A DNA stretch of 64,000 bases. Origin: DATFVJ01 sp963712955 (lineage in GTDB: Bacteria; Actinomycetota; Actinomycetes; Streptosporangiales; Streptosporangiaceae). The stretch lies in assembly GCA_963712955.1 (NCBI GenBank), contig CAVQKF010000004.1:62001-126000 (forward strand), in the 5' to 3' direction. Numbering within the stretch: the stretch's first letter is position 1; every line of letters starts with the position of its first letter. This document shows positions 15,363-23,823 of the stretch, one piece after another. The notes beneath the pieces were generated by a model. That model searched no databases and was not told where the DNA came from. It saw only the letters and a program-made list of their open reading frames with translations. Position numbers and translations under genes: made by a program.

Positions 15363-16082
15363 ATGTCGCTGGTGCTTCGCCGCCCCGTTGCCGCGTTCCT
15401 GCTCGCAGGCCTGGCCCTGGCGGGCTGTGGTGGGGGGAATGGGACTTCGGGCGCGGCGGGCCGCTCCTATCCCGAGGCCGCCAAGAGCGCCGCGCAGATC
15501 CTCACAGACGCACAACAAGCCACCCGGGGGGTCACAACCTTCCGTCTCGCCGGCGCCATAAAGCAGGCGAGCCAGAGTCTCGGCGTCAATCTCCACTTCG
15601 ATGGCACATCGGGCGCATACGGATCGATTACATACGGGGGAGTCTCTTTCAGGATCGTGCGCATCGGCACTGCCGTGTATTTCAAGGCACCAGCCGCTTT
15701 CTACACGAAGGTGGGCTCATCCACGCAGATAGCTCGGATGATCGCTGGCCGGTGGATCAAGGCACGCGCAAGCGGCGCCGGTTTCAAGCGGTTTGCCAAT
15801 TTCACCTCCGGTACGCAATTCTTCGTCGGGATACTCGGGTCCGCCGCATCGGCGGGCATGGTCAAGCTGCCCGGTGTCCGCATGATCGACGGCACGCCGG
15901 CCGTTGGGCTTTCGGACCCGAAGAACGGCAGCAAGCTCTACATCGCCCTCCAGGGGCCCGCCCTGCCGGTCAGGATCGAAGGCCCAGGCGCCACCGGCTC
16001 GATGGACATCGCAGGCTACGGTCAGCCAGTGACGCTGGTCGTGCCGCCGCGCGCACTCAAATTCAGCGACATCAAGGCGTGA
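15363..16082 (+). CDS. Secreted lipoprotein, LppX/LprG-like
   Basis: A strong AGGAGG site precedes the ATG. The 239-residue product has a lipoprotein signal ending LALAGCGGG and an LppX/LprAFG-like body. It includes SAAQILTDAQQATRGVTTFRLAGAI, repeated beta strands and an ending in DIAGYGQPVTLVVPP. Homologous mycobacterial lipoproteins bind lipids or glycolipids and carry them across the periplasm-like space. This match is by overall pattern and moderate. It is convergent with the RDD gene downstream. The gap of about 440 bp upstream (14924-15362) holds its promoter, but no clear site was found there. Confidence 0.78.
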   Translation: MSLVLRRPVAAFLLAGLALAGCGGGNGTSGAAGRSYPEAAKSAAQILTDAQQATRGVTTFRLAGAIKQASQSLGVNLHFDGTSGAYGSITYGGVSFRIVRIGTAVYFKAPAAFYTKVGSSTQIARMIAGRWIKARASGAGFKRFANFTSGTQFFVGILGSAASAGMVKLPGVRMIDGTPAVGLSDPKNGSKLYIALQGPALPVRIEGPGATGSMDIAGYGQPVTLVVPPRALKFSDIKA

Positions 16083-16096
16083 TCACCCGGGCCCGG

Positions 16097-16114
16097 GTCG
16101 GCCTGGCGGCCGAC
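16097..16114. terminator. Stem-loop between convergent genes
   Basis: GTCGGCC-TGGC-GGCCGAC forms a perfect 7-bp stem 15 nt after the lipoprotein stop and 29 nt from the stop of the convergent RDD gene. There is no T-run. It is a plausible bidirectional terminator by position. Confidence 0.4.
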
Positions 16115-16142
16115 GATCCCGAAACCGGCGTTTGACCCCGAT

Positions 16143-17939
16143 TCAAGGCGGGGGCAGGCCGTCGCGCTCCGGTGATGTCGGCCGGACACCCTCACTCTGC
16201 TGGGGCTGCCCAGCTTCCGCGCCGGTTCTGCGGGCGAGAAACCGCATCCTGGCGGCGCGCGCGTCCCAGGAATAGACAACAGCCGTACCTGCGATGAAAT
16301 CGTGCAAGGCGCGGTTTTGGCGCTGCACGACGATCCCGGCCAGGCCCAAGCCGAACAGCAGGAAGCTCAGGGGCAGGGCGAGTGTCCGCACTACCGCCCG
16401 CCGCCAGCCCACGGCCGTTCCATCCTTCCCGACGACGCGTATGCCGAGAACCGCCATGCCGAGGGTCTTGCCGCTCAGCGACCAGGGGTACGCGAAATAC
16501 GCGAACGCCCACACCACGAATGCCGCGGCGACGAGGGCGTTACTCTTGTCCCACGTGACCGTGTGGCCGACGACGATGCTCACTGCGTAGGAAATGGCGG
16601 CCAGGGCGACCGTGAAGGCGCCGCTGAGCGCGGCCACGTCGATGATCCACGCGGCGAGCCGCGACGCCCCGCCCGCGTAGTCGCCCTGCAGGCTTATCCA
16701 ACTCGCGGGCCCGGCTCCGCCCCGGGCCTTTCGGCTGCGGGAGTCGCCGCCGTCCTGATGCGGACGGTCGTGCCCCGGCAGGGTTCGCCGTGGCGCAGCG
16801 TCGTACGGCCGGTCGGCTGCGGCTGGAAGTGCGGCGTCCTTGGGCGGTCCGGCGTCGTGCGGCGGTCCGGCGTCGTGCGGCGGTCCGGCGTCGTGCGGCG
16901 GTCCGGCGTCGTGCGGCGGTCCGGCGTCGTGCGGCGGCCCGGCATCGTACGGCGCGGCGGCCGTCGTCGTGAAGGCGGCCTCAGCAGGAACCGCTGTGTG
17001 CTGTAGCGGTCCGGCGCCTTTGGGCGGTGCGGCGCCGTGTGGCGGTGCGGCGTCCTTGACCGGTCCGGCGTCCTTGGGCGGTGCGGCGCCGTGTGGCGGT
17101 GCGGCGTCCTTGACCGGTCCGGCGTCCTTGGGCGGTGCGGCGCCGTGTGGCGGTGCGGCGTCCTTGACCGGTCCGGCGTCCTTGGGCGGTGCGGCGCCGT
17201 GTGGCGCAGCGGCCGTCGTCACGAAGACGGCCTCGGCAGGAACTGCTGCGTGCTGGGGCGGTCGGGCGTCGCGAGGCGGTCCGGCGTCGCGTGGCGGTCC
17301 CGCGTCGCGTGGCGGTCCGGCGTCGCGTGGCGGTCCGGCGTCGCGTGGCGCAGCGGCCGTCGTCATGAGGGCGGCCTCGGCCTGGCGGGGCCCGGTCTGC
17401 GCGTCACCCGGCCCTTGTGAGCGCACGTCCTTACGGCGTTCCATGCGCCATACCACCCGGTCGGTGAATTGGTCGATCGTGACCGCCTGGCCGCGCAGCG
17501 CGTCCAGGGCTTCGCTCGCGAAGCCACTGGTCGACCTGGCGATGATGTTCCCAAGATCTGTCTGGCCGACCAGTGCGTCGACGTCGATACGGTCAAGGAT
17601 TTCATTCAGGTCAACGCGGTCGAGCAACCCGCCGACGTCGACCCGTTGCACAATCGCGTCGACGTCCACGCGCTCGATGAGACCATTCACATCCACCTGG
17701 TCCAGCAGCCTGTCAACATCAACGCGGTCGAGCAGTTCCGTTACGTCGACGCGGTCGAGCAGGTGGTTGACGTCGACCTGGTCGAGCGCGGCAGTCAGGT
17801 CAATCTGCCGGATGATCTCGTTCATGTCCAGCGCCTGTAGGACAATCTCGACCACCCGCCCAGCGACGACCTGGGCGAGCGACTCTACCGGATCGGTGAC
17901 TCGCCGCCCGGCGGTGCGCATTCGCGCGAACGGATCCAC
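16143..17939 (-). CDS. RDD-family membrane protein with two blocks of peptide repeats
   Basis: The product has about 598 residues, with the start uncertain (GTG 17939 or ATG 17921). Residues about 20-130 hold roughly eleven copies of a nine-residue repeat of the form L-D-x-V-D-V-x-x-L (for example LDRVDVTELLDRVDVDRL). A long Pro/Ala/His linker of PPRDAG, PPHGAAPPKDAGPVKDAA and PPHDAG repeats follows. The C-terminal 150 residues are an RDD domain with three to four membrane helices, including the diagnostic Arg and Asp residues (GASRLAAWIIDVAALSG and DGTAVGWRRAVVRTL). RDD proteins are membrane proteins of mostly unknown role, some moving ions or osmolytes. The N-terminal repeats probably form an extended helical or beta-solenoid-like cytoplasmic domain. 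Confidence 0.82.
   Translation of the reverse strand: MDPFARMRTAGRRVTDPVESLAQVVAGRVVEIVLQALDMNEIIRQIDLTAALDQVDVNHLLDRVDVTELLDRVDVDRLLDQVDVNGLIERVDVDAIVQRVDVGGLLDRVDLNEILDRIDVDALVGQTDLGNIIARSTSGFASEALDALRGQAVTIDQFTDRVVWRMERRKDVRSQGPGDAQTGPRQAEAALMTTAAAPRDAGPPRDAGPPRDAGPPRDAGPPRDARPPQHAAVPAEAVFVTTAAAPHGAAPPKDAGPVKDAAPPHGAAPPKDAGPVKDAAPPHGAAPPKDAGPVKDAAPPHGAAPPKGAGPLQHTAVPAEAAFTTTAAAPYDAGPPHDAGPPHDAGPPHDAGPPHDAGPPHDAGPPKDAALPAAADRPYDAAPRRTLPGHDRPHQDGGDSRSRKARGGAGPASWISLQGDYAGGASRLAAWIIDVAALSGAFTVALAAISYAVSIVVGHTVTWDKSNALVAAAFVVWAFAYFAYPWSLSGKTLGMAVLGIRVVGKDGTAVGWRRAVVRTLALPLSFLLFGLGLAGIVVQRQNRALHDFIAGTAVVYSWDARAARMRFLARRTGAEAGQPQQSEGVRPTSPERDGLPPP
16842..17352. repeat. In-frame 18-bp and 54-bp repeats in the RDD gene linker
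   Basis: Three sub-arrays are seen: an 18-bp unit (coding PPHDAG) at about 16842-16950, a 54-bp unit (18 residues, three full copies) at about 17018-17210, and a related 18-bp unit (PPRDAG) at about 17266-17352. Short TTAAAP spacers separate them. All units are multiples of 3. Confidence 0.88.
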
Positions 17940-18197
17940 CGCACCAACGTATGGCTCCGCCAGTCGGCGGGGATCCCCCGCTGAGGGCGATCTTCCGTTC
18001 TGACGGGAGCGGTCATGTTTGGTGGGACCGTGCGCCACGCCGCCATAGTGGCCTGAGCGCCGGCCCGTACCCGGGGGCAGCCCGACTGCCGCAACGCGCC
18101 GGCTGCCGATTTGCCGTGCGTCCGAGTGCCGATTTGCCCCGAGCCTGCGGCTGCCGCAACGGGCTACGGGGTCACGGCGCCTGCAGGCCAGCAACAC

Positions 18198-18269
18198 AAC
18201 TTCCCCCCCGAAAACGTCACGGAAAACGGACATTCCGCCCGCAGGGACGACGTTTTCGGGGGGGAAGTT
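18198..18269. repeat. Perfect 21-bp inverted repeat hairpin
   Basis: The arms AACTTCCCCCCCGAAAACGT-C (18198-18218) and its exact reverse complement (18249-18269) are separated by 30 nt. It lies about 260 bp upstream of the RDD gene, outside any gene, and is AT-richer than its surroundings. A terminator, a REP-like element or a mobile-element relic are all possible. Confidence 0.85.
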
Positions 18270-18403
18270 CGCAGGAGCCGGTGTGCACGCCCCAGTTCAC
18301 GGTCGGCGTGCAGGGCGCTCGGATGACCGGCCGGGATTCCCGTCTAACGATCCAGTGCCTGCTGGTGCCGCCGCGCCTGTGGTGCCGCACGCCGGCTGCG
18401 GCA

Positions 18404-18471
18404 CGCCTGATGTTGCCGCGCGCCTGATGTTGCCGCGCGCCTGATGTTGCCGCGCGCCTGCGGCTGCCGCG
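18404..18471. repeat. 17-bp tandem repeat, four copies
   Basis: Three perfect copies of CGCCTGATGTTGCCGCG and one degenerate copy (CGCCTGCGGCTGCCGCG) lie head to tail in noncoding DNA, about 230 bp before the sulfonate leader peptide. Confidence 0.9.
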
Positions 18472-18697
18472 CCTGCGGGCACCGCGCGCCTGGGCACCGG
18501 AGCCGTACGGCCGTGCCGAAGCGGCCGTGCTTCCGGCTCCGCCCTCATGGCTCCGAGGTCGTCAGCGTGGCCAGCAACTGCGGCGCGCCCATTGCCGCGG
18601 GTCGCATGACAGTAGCGGAGACTCGCGGAACCGGCTGCCCCATCTAATCTCTATAAAACAAGTTGACTTAATCGGGAATCTCGCGCACGATTGTGAC

Positions 18698-18853
18698 GTG
18701 ACTTGCGCCGAGCTACTCGTCGCTCGCCTGCATGTTGACCTACGTCGGCAGGCGAGCGCTATTTGTCCGTGCGTGCGGCGCGGCCCGGGCCGTCGACCCG
18801 CGGGCCGATCAACGGCGGGCGGCTCGCCCCGGGCTGCCCACCCGCGCGGGTAA
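18698..18853 (+). CDS. Sulfur-gene leader peptide (RLHVDLRR type)
   Basis: A GTG-started frame of 51 residues contains VARLHVDLRRQASAICPC. Short peptides with this RLHVDLxRxxSAxC pattern recur in actinobacteria just upstream of sulfur and cysteine metabolism genes, and are annotated as putative leader peptides. The two cysteine codons (TGT, TGC) sit right after the motif. A perfect 11-bp inverted repeat lies inside the coding sequence (18721-18758). No good ribosome binding site is seen for the GTG. The tail after the Cys codons is Arg/Gly-rich and probably unimportant. It precedes the ssu operon by about 360 bp, and cysteine- or sulfur-dependent attenuation of that operon is inferred. Confidence 0.68.
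   Translation: MTCAELLVARLHVDLRRQASAICPCVRRGPGRRPAGRSTAGGSPRAAHPRG
18721..18758 (+). promoter_or_regulatory. Hairpin inside the leader peptide, candidate attenuator
   Basis: CGCTCGCCTGC (18721-18731) and GCAGGCGAGCG (18748-18758) are perfect reverse complements with a 16-nt loop, followed by CTATTTGT. The arms lie within the VARLHVDLRRQASA codons, so a ribosome translating or stalling at the Cys codons would cover the second arm. Confidence 0.5.
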
Positions 18854-18940
18854 TGATTGCGGTGGATTCTCCATCACGGTGACATAAATCCCATCGCATT
18901 CATGGAAACGGCGATCGCGACGGTTTGGGGAAACAGGGCC

Positions 18941-19075
18941 ATGACGGTATATGGGCGGGCCGCTCAGCCTGACCGTCGGCGACTCGAACTGGATTCCGTG
19001 CTGCTAGCAGAGCTGCGCCCAGCGGGCGAGCTCGCACGCCACTTCCGCCGGGACCAGGAGCGCCGCCCCGGCTGA
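18941..19075 (+). CDS. Possible small protein between leader peptide and ssuC
   Basis: A 44-codon frame (MTVYGRAAQPDRRRLELDSV then an amphipathic, charged C-terminal half) lies in the leader-to-operon gap behind a weak GGGG site. No family is recognised. It could equally be chance, since long open frames are common at this GC content. Confidence 0.28.
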   Translation: MTVYGRAAQPDRRRLELDSVLLAELRPAGELARHFRRDQERRPG

Positions 19076-19213
19076 GCGGTCTGCCTGCGTTCGGGAGCCC
19101 CGGCGGCGCGACGTCCGGGTAGTGCCACCGCACATACCCGGGCCACAGCAAGATGGCCGCCTGACAGCGTGCGGCCCGACTCTCCCCGCACCACTCCGCC
19201 GAGAGGTCCTATC

Positions 19214-20175
19214 GTGTCCACACCCACACCCACACCCACACCCACACGTGCCCCGGCGCCTCCGCGGGATGAGTCACCTGTGTCCGCCGCAGCAGAGGCG
19301 GACCGCGGAGGCGATCCGCTGACCGGCGCGACAGGGTTCTCAGCGCGATATCCGCAAGCACGAGGTTCCCGGCGCGCGCAAGGCCATGCATCAGCTGGCA
19401 GCCAGGACCGGGGTGGAAGCGCTTCTTAAGCCCGCTCGCCGTCCTCGTGCTGTGGCAGCTGGTCAGCACGTTCGGCATCGTGTCAGCGCAGAAGCTGCCG
19501 CCGCCGACAAAGATCTGGAGCACCGCGCTCAACCTGATCACGACGAACTCCGCCGCCTACGGAACGCTGCAGGGCGCGATGGTCGTCTCGCTCGAGCGAA
19601 TGGCGATCGGCTTCGCGGTCGGCGCGAGCGTAGCGGTCGCACTCGCGATCATCGCTGGGCTCAGCACCCTCGGCGAGAACTCGGTGGACCCGCTCATGCA
19701 GATGCTGCGCACCCTGCCGCTGTTCGGGCTGATACCGGTCTTCATCGTCTGGTTCGGCATCGGCCAATTGCCGAAGGTGCTGCTGATCGCGCTCGGTGCC
19801 GCCATTCCCCTGTATCTCAACACCTTCTCGGGAATCCGAAGCGTGGATCCGAAGCTCGCGGAACTCGGCCAGGTTCTTCAGCTCCGCAAGAGCGAGCTGA
19901 TCAGGCACATCGTGCTGCCCGGCGCACTTCCGCAGGCCCTCGTCGGCCTACGGCAGAGCCTTGGCGTGGCCTGGCTCGCGCTCGTGGTCGCCGAGCAGCT
20001 CAACGCGAACGCCGGGCTCGGCTTCATGCTCAGCCAGGCGACGCAGTTCCTGCAGAACAACGTGATCTTCGTGGTACTGGTCGTCTACTCCGTCCTCGGC
20101 CTGCTGACCGATGCCCTTGTCCGGCTGATCGAGAGGAGGGCGCTGGGATGGCGCCGCGGCTTCCTGGAGCAGTAA
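19214..20175 (+). pseudogene. ssuC: Alkanesulfonate ABC permease SsuC, N-terminal reading frame disrupted
   Basis: From about 19415 the frame encodes a complete SsuC-type permease membrane region. It runs from FLSPLAVLVLWQLVS to the end of the last helix, and its EAA loop lies in AELGQVLQLRKSELIRHIVL. The natural start is the GTG at 19214 behind GAGAGGT, which reads into a Pro-rich cytoplasmic leader. Reaching the membrane part needs two frame changes: near 19345 (RDIRKHEVPGARKAMHQLAA continues in another frame, as if two bases were lost) and near 19411 (one extra G in GGGG). Translation could otherwise begin only at the GTG at 19447, inside the first helix. The last 28 bp overlap ssuB. Confidence 0.72.
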
Positions 20176-20906
20176 TACCCGCCGCTGATCAGACCGCGGG
20201 ACGGACCGCGCCCGGTCCCGTGGCGCAGGTCCGCGGCCTCACTCGCTCCTTCGAGGGCCGTCGCGTGCTTGACGGCCTAGATCTCGAGATCGCCTCCGGC
20301 GAGTTCGTCGCCATGATCGGGCGCAGCGGTTCAGGTAAATCCACCCTGCTGCGTGCGCTCGCCGGGCTTGATCCTGACGTGACGGGTGAGGTCGCCGTGT
20401 ACGGCACGGTGGCAATGGCGTTCCAGGAGCCGCGCCTGGTGCCATGGAAGCGGGTCTGGGCGAACATCTGCCTCGGCCTCAAAACGGCCGATCATCGGTC
20501 CGTCGCCCGCTCCGCGCTTGACGAGTTGGGCCTGAGCGACCATGAAAACGCCTGGCCGCTGACGCTGTCCGGCGGCGAAGCGCAACGGGCTTCGCTCGCC
20601 AGGGCGCTCGTCCGCGAACCGGGCCTGCTGCTGCTCGACGAGCCGTTCAGCGCGCTCGACGCGCTCACCAGGATCACCATGCATCGCCTGGTTCTTGGGC
20701 TGTGGGCTCGTCACCAGCCTGCGGTCTTGCTCGTCACACACGACGTGGACGAGGCACTGGCCCTGGCCGACCGGGTCCTCGTGCTTGCGGACGGGCGGAT
20801 CACCCACCAGTCACGCATCTCGCTCGACCGGCCGCGTGACCGGGATCACCGAGAGCTGACAGGCCTGCGCAGCGGCCTGCTCACCGAACTCGGCGTAGCC
20901 GCGTAG
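20148..20906 (+). CDS. ssuB: Alkanesulfonate ABC transporter ATP-binding protein SsuB
   Basis: This 252-residue ATPase starts at an ATG behind AGGAGGG, inside the end of the permease gene. It has Walker A GRSGSGKST (58-66), the Q-loop MAFQEPRLVPW, the signature LSGGEAQRASLARAL, Walker B LLLLDEPFSALDA and the switch VTHDVDEALAL. It powers the importer encoded by ssuC and the following ssuA. Clustering with a desulfonating monooxygenase and flavin reductase supports alkanesulfonate as the substrate far better than for the 8.9-11.7 kb system. Confidence 0.93.
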   Translation: MAPRLPGAVIPAADQTAGRTAPGPVAQVRGLTRSFEGRRVLDGLDLEIASGEFVAMIGRSGSGKSTLLRALAGLDPDVTGEVAVYGTVAMAFQEPRLVPWKRVWANICLGLKTADHRSVARSALDELGLSDHENAWPLTLSGGEAQRASLARALVREPGLLLLDEPFSALDALTRITMHRLVLGLWARHQPAVLLVTHDVDEALALADRVLVLADGRITHQSRISLDRPRDRDHRELTGLRSGLLTELGVAA

Positions 20907-20922
20907 CCACGGAAGGAAGGAC

Positions 20923-21987
20923 ATGACCAGTAGAGTGCCCGCCCACACCGACCCGGACCGGCGCCACAGAAGTGCCAGGCGACGGCGGCCCGGATTGCAG
21001 CTCGTCGCGGCTGCGATGATCGCCGGGCTGGCCAGCTCCGCGTGCTCGTCCACCGCTGCGAGCACCAGCAGTTCGCCAAGCAAGAGCGGGTCGAGCAGCC
21101 TTTCCCAAGTGACCTTGCGCGTCGGCGATCAGGCGGGCACGGGGGCGGAGGCGCTGCTCACGGCCGCTGGGCTGACTCACAAGCTGCCGTTCAAGGTCAG
21201 CTGGTCCGACTTCACCTCAGGCCCGCCAATGCTCCAGGCCATGGGCGCGGGCGCCGTCGACATCGGCGGCGTCGGCAACGCTCCGCCCGTGTTCGCCGCG
21301 GCGGGGGGCAGCAAGATCGCGATCGTCGGGACGCTGCGGGCCAACCCGCTCGCCGCGGCGCTCGTCGTCCCGAAGGGCTCGAACCTTACGTCCATCTCAC
21401 AGCTACGCGGCAAGCGGATCGCGGTGGCGCAGGGCAGCTCGGCCAACTACCACCTGCTGACCGTGCTCAGCAAGGCGGGGCTGACCATCCACGACGTGAC
21501 GCTCGACTACCTGCAGCCCGCCGCCGGCCTCGCGACGCTCACCGCGGGCCACGTGGACGCGTGGGACATCTGGTCGCCCTACATCGAGCAGGTCACGGCA
21601 CTGCACGGGGCCAGGGTCCTGGTCAACGGCAACGGGTACGGCACCAACTACTCCTTCGAGGTGGCTTCCCGTGCCGCGCTCAGCGACCCAGCCAAGGTAA
21701 CCGCTATTCGCGACTACCTGACGCTGCTCGACCAGGCGCACACCTGGGCGCAGTCGCACCTTCAGACCTGGGCGACTGTCTGGGCGCAGGCGACGGGCCT
21801 GCCGGCCAGCGTCATGCTCTCCGCCGCGAAGGACAGCGTGTCCACCGCGGTTCCGATCACCAGCAGCGTCGTCGACTCCGAGCAGCAACTAGTGAACGCG
21901 TTCTACGCCGCCGGGCTGATACCGACCAAGGTGAACTTCGCGGACTTCAGTGACAGCAGGTTCAACAGCATTGTAGGAGCGTCATGA
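20923..21987 (+). CDS. ssuA: Alkanesulfonate-binding lipoprotein SsuA
   Basis: The ATG follows GGAAGGAAGG. The 354-residue product has a basic N-terminus, a hydrophobic segment and a lipobox (ASSACSS), a Ser-rich spacer, and then an SsuA-type binding domain. Its core reads LRVGDQAGTGAEALLTAAGL, GAGAVDIGGVGNAPPVFAAAG and LRGKRIAVAQGSSANYHLL. It delivers sulfonates from outside the cell to SsuBC. Its stop overlaps the ssuD start as ATGA, so supply and desulfonation are coupled. Confidence 0.92.
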   Translation: MTSRVPAHTDPDRRHRSARRRRPGLQLVAAAMIAGLASSACSSTAASTSSSPSKSGSSSLSQVTLRVGDQAGTGAEALLTAAGLTHKLPFKVSWSDFTSGPPMLQAMGAGAVDIGGVGNAPPVFAAAGGSKIAIVGTLRANPLAAALVVPKGSNLTSISQLRGKRIAVAQGSSANYHLLTVLSKAGLTIHDVTLDYLQPAAGLATLTAGHVDAWDIWSPYIEQVTALHGARVLVNGNGYGTNYSFEVASRAALSDPAKVTAIRDYLTLLDQAHTWAQSHLQTWATVWAQATGLPASVMLSAAKDSVSTAVPITSSVVDSEQQLVNAFYAAGLIPTKVNFADFSDSRFNSIVGAS

Positions 21988-23179
21988 GTCTCAAGTTCCA
22001 CTGGTTCCTTCCGACCTCCGGCGACGGGCGCGCCATCGCGGGGCGGGGCCACAGCATCCCCCTCGTCGGCACGCACGATGGGCCGGGAACACCGCAGAAC
22101 GGAGCAGCCGCCGCGCGGCGGACCGGGGCCGCGTCGGCGGCCCGGCCGCCAGACATTGAGTATCTCGCGCAGATCGCGCGTTCCGCCGAGCAACTCGGCT
22201 TCGAGGCCGTGCTCACGCCGACGGGCACCTGGTGTGAGGACGCATGGCTGGTGACCGCCGCACTGACGCGCGACACCGAGCGGCTGAAGTTCCTGGTCGC
22301 GTTCCGGCCAGGCCTGACGTCACCCACGCTCGCGGCCCAGATGGCTGCGACCTACCAGCGCCTGTCGCGCGGCCGGCTTCTGCTCAACGTGGTCACCGGC
22401 GGCCAGTCCGACGAGCAGCGCCGGTTCGGCGACCACCTCTCCCACGACGAGCGGTACGCCCGCACCGGCGAGTTCCTCTCCATCGTCCGCGGGGCGTGGG
22501 AAGGCCACGACTTCACCGGCGACTATTACCAGGTCGAGGGCGCGACCGTGATGCGCCCGCCTGAGCCGCGCCCAGGCATCTACTTCGGCGGCTCCTCACC
22601 GGCGGCGGGCGTTGTCGCGGCCAGGCACGTGGATGTCTACCTCACCTGGGGAGAGCCACCCGACCTGGTCGCGCGGAAGATCGCCTGGGTTCGCGGCTCG
22701 CCGAGCAGGAGGGCCGCACGCTGCGCTTCGGGATCCGGCTGCACGTGATCACCCGTGACGGCGAGCAGGAGGCGTGGGCGGAGGCGGGCAAGCTGCTTGA
22801 CTACATAGACGCGGGCGAGATCGCCCATGCGCAGGAGATCCTCGCTAAAAGCGAGTCGGTCGGCCAGGAACGGATGCGCGCGCTGCATGCGGGCTACCGG
22901 CAGGGGGGTAACGCCGGGGATCTCGAGATCTACCCGAATCTGTGGGCGGGTGTCGGGCTGGTGCGCGGGGGAGCAGGAACCGCGCTCGTTGGCAGCCACG
23001 AGCAGGTCGCGCAGCGGATCGAGGAATACTCCTCTCTCGGCATCGAGGAATTCATCCTGTCCGGGTACCCGCACCTGGAGGAGGCGTACTGGTTCGGCGA
23101 GGGCGTGCTGCCGTTGCTGCGCGCCCGAGGACTTGCCAACGGTGCTGCCAGTCCGCAGCGGCTGTGGGTCAGCGCGTGA
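21984..23179 (+). pseudogene. ssuD: FMNH2-dependent alkanesulfonate monooxygenase SsuD, one frameshift
   Basis: SsuD cleaves alkanesulfonates to sulfite and an aldehyde using reduced flavin and O2. The first 236 codons match well (MSLKFHWFLPTSGDGR, LTPTGTWCEDAWLVTAAL, NVVTGGQSDEQRRFGDHL, YFGGSSPAAG, YLTWGEPPDLVARKI). The frame then shifts and stops at 22748. The conserved sequence continues in another frame as RLAEQEGRTLRFGIRLHVIT and runs to 23179. Restoring one C near 22693 (GTTCGCGGCTC to GTTCGCCGGCTC) rejoins the whole enzyme of about 399 residues, a normal length. There is no other damage, so a sequencing or assembly indel is at least as likely as a real mutation. Confidence 0.85.
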
Positions 23180-23253
23180 CCGCACAGGCGCTTGACCATG
23201 GCGCGGAAAATCAGGCGTGGCCCTTGCCGCATCACGCGATCGGAGGAATGCCC

Positions 23254-23775
23254 GTGCGCCTGGTCGTCGTTGTCGGCAACCCGAAGCCGGCGTCCCGTAC
23301 ATACTCTGTGGCGGCCGCAGCGGCCCGCGCGATCGCGCGGGCCGCTGGCATCCACGGCGAACCGGAGATGATCGACCTGTCCGGGCTGGCGCCCCGGCTG
23401 CTCGTCGCGGCGCCATCCGCGGCCGTCGAGGACGCTCTCGATCAGGTTGGCCGGGCCGGCCTGCTGCTCGTAAGCAGCCCTACCTTCAAGGGCAGCTACA
23501 CCGGCCTGCTCAAGGTTTTCCTCGACCGGTTGCCCCACCGGGGGCTCGAATCGGTGACCGCCCTGCCCCTGCTGGTCATGAAGTCGCCGCGGCACGCGCT
23601 CGCCGTGGAGGTTCACCTGCGGCCGCTACTTGTCGAGCTTGGCGCCAGCGTGCCGACACCAGGGCTCGCGGTGCTCGAATCAGACCTGGGGCGGCTCGGC
23701 GAGATCCTGGACCCGTGGGCGGCGAGCGTCGCGGGTGCGCTCGCGGACACCCGGCTCGCGGGCGCGACCCCGTGA
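23254..23775 (+). CDS. NADPH-dependent FMN reductase (SsuE-like)
   Basis: The GTG at 23254 sits 7 nt after GGAGG; an ATG two codons earlier is too close to that site. The 173-residue flavodoxin-like protein starts VRLVVVVGNPKPASRT, the flavin phosphate-binding loop, and carries LLVSSPTFKGSYTGLLKVFLD, the usual segment next to the isoalloxazine site. It would supply FMNH2 to SsuD, which ends about 75 bp upstream. This completes an importer, oxygenase and reductase set. It is convergent with the MFS exporter gene downstream. Confidence 0.87.
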   Translation: MRLVVVVGNPKPASRTYSVAAAAARAIARAAGIHGEPEMIDLSGLAPRLLVAAPSAAVEDALDQVGRAGLLLVSSPTFKGSYTGLLKVFLDRLPHRGLESVTALPLLVMKSPRHALAVEVHLRPLLVELGASVPTPGLAVLESDLGRLGEILDPWAASVAGALADTRLAGATP

Positions 23776-23823
23776 GGCCATACGGCGGTGGTGACAGAGG
23801 ATAAGGCTCTTGATCCTCCGCTT

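Noticed and set aside
16790..18003. Plus-strand Gly/Ala-rich protein opposite the RDD gene
   Set aside because: It is the antisense of the in-frame repeats, which stay open in several frames because of GC skew; the minus strand encodes a recognisable RDD domain.
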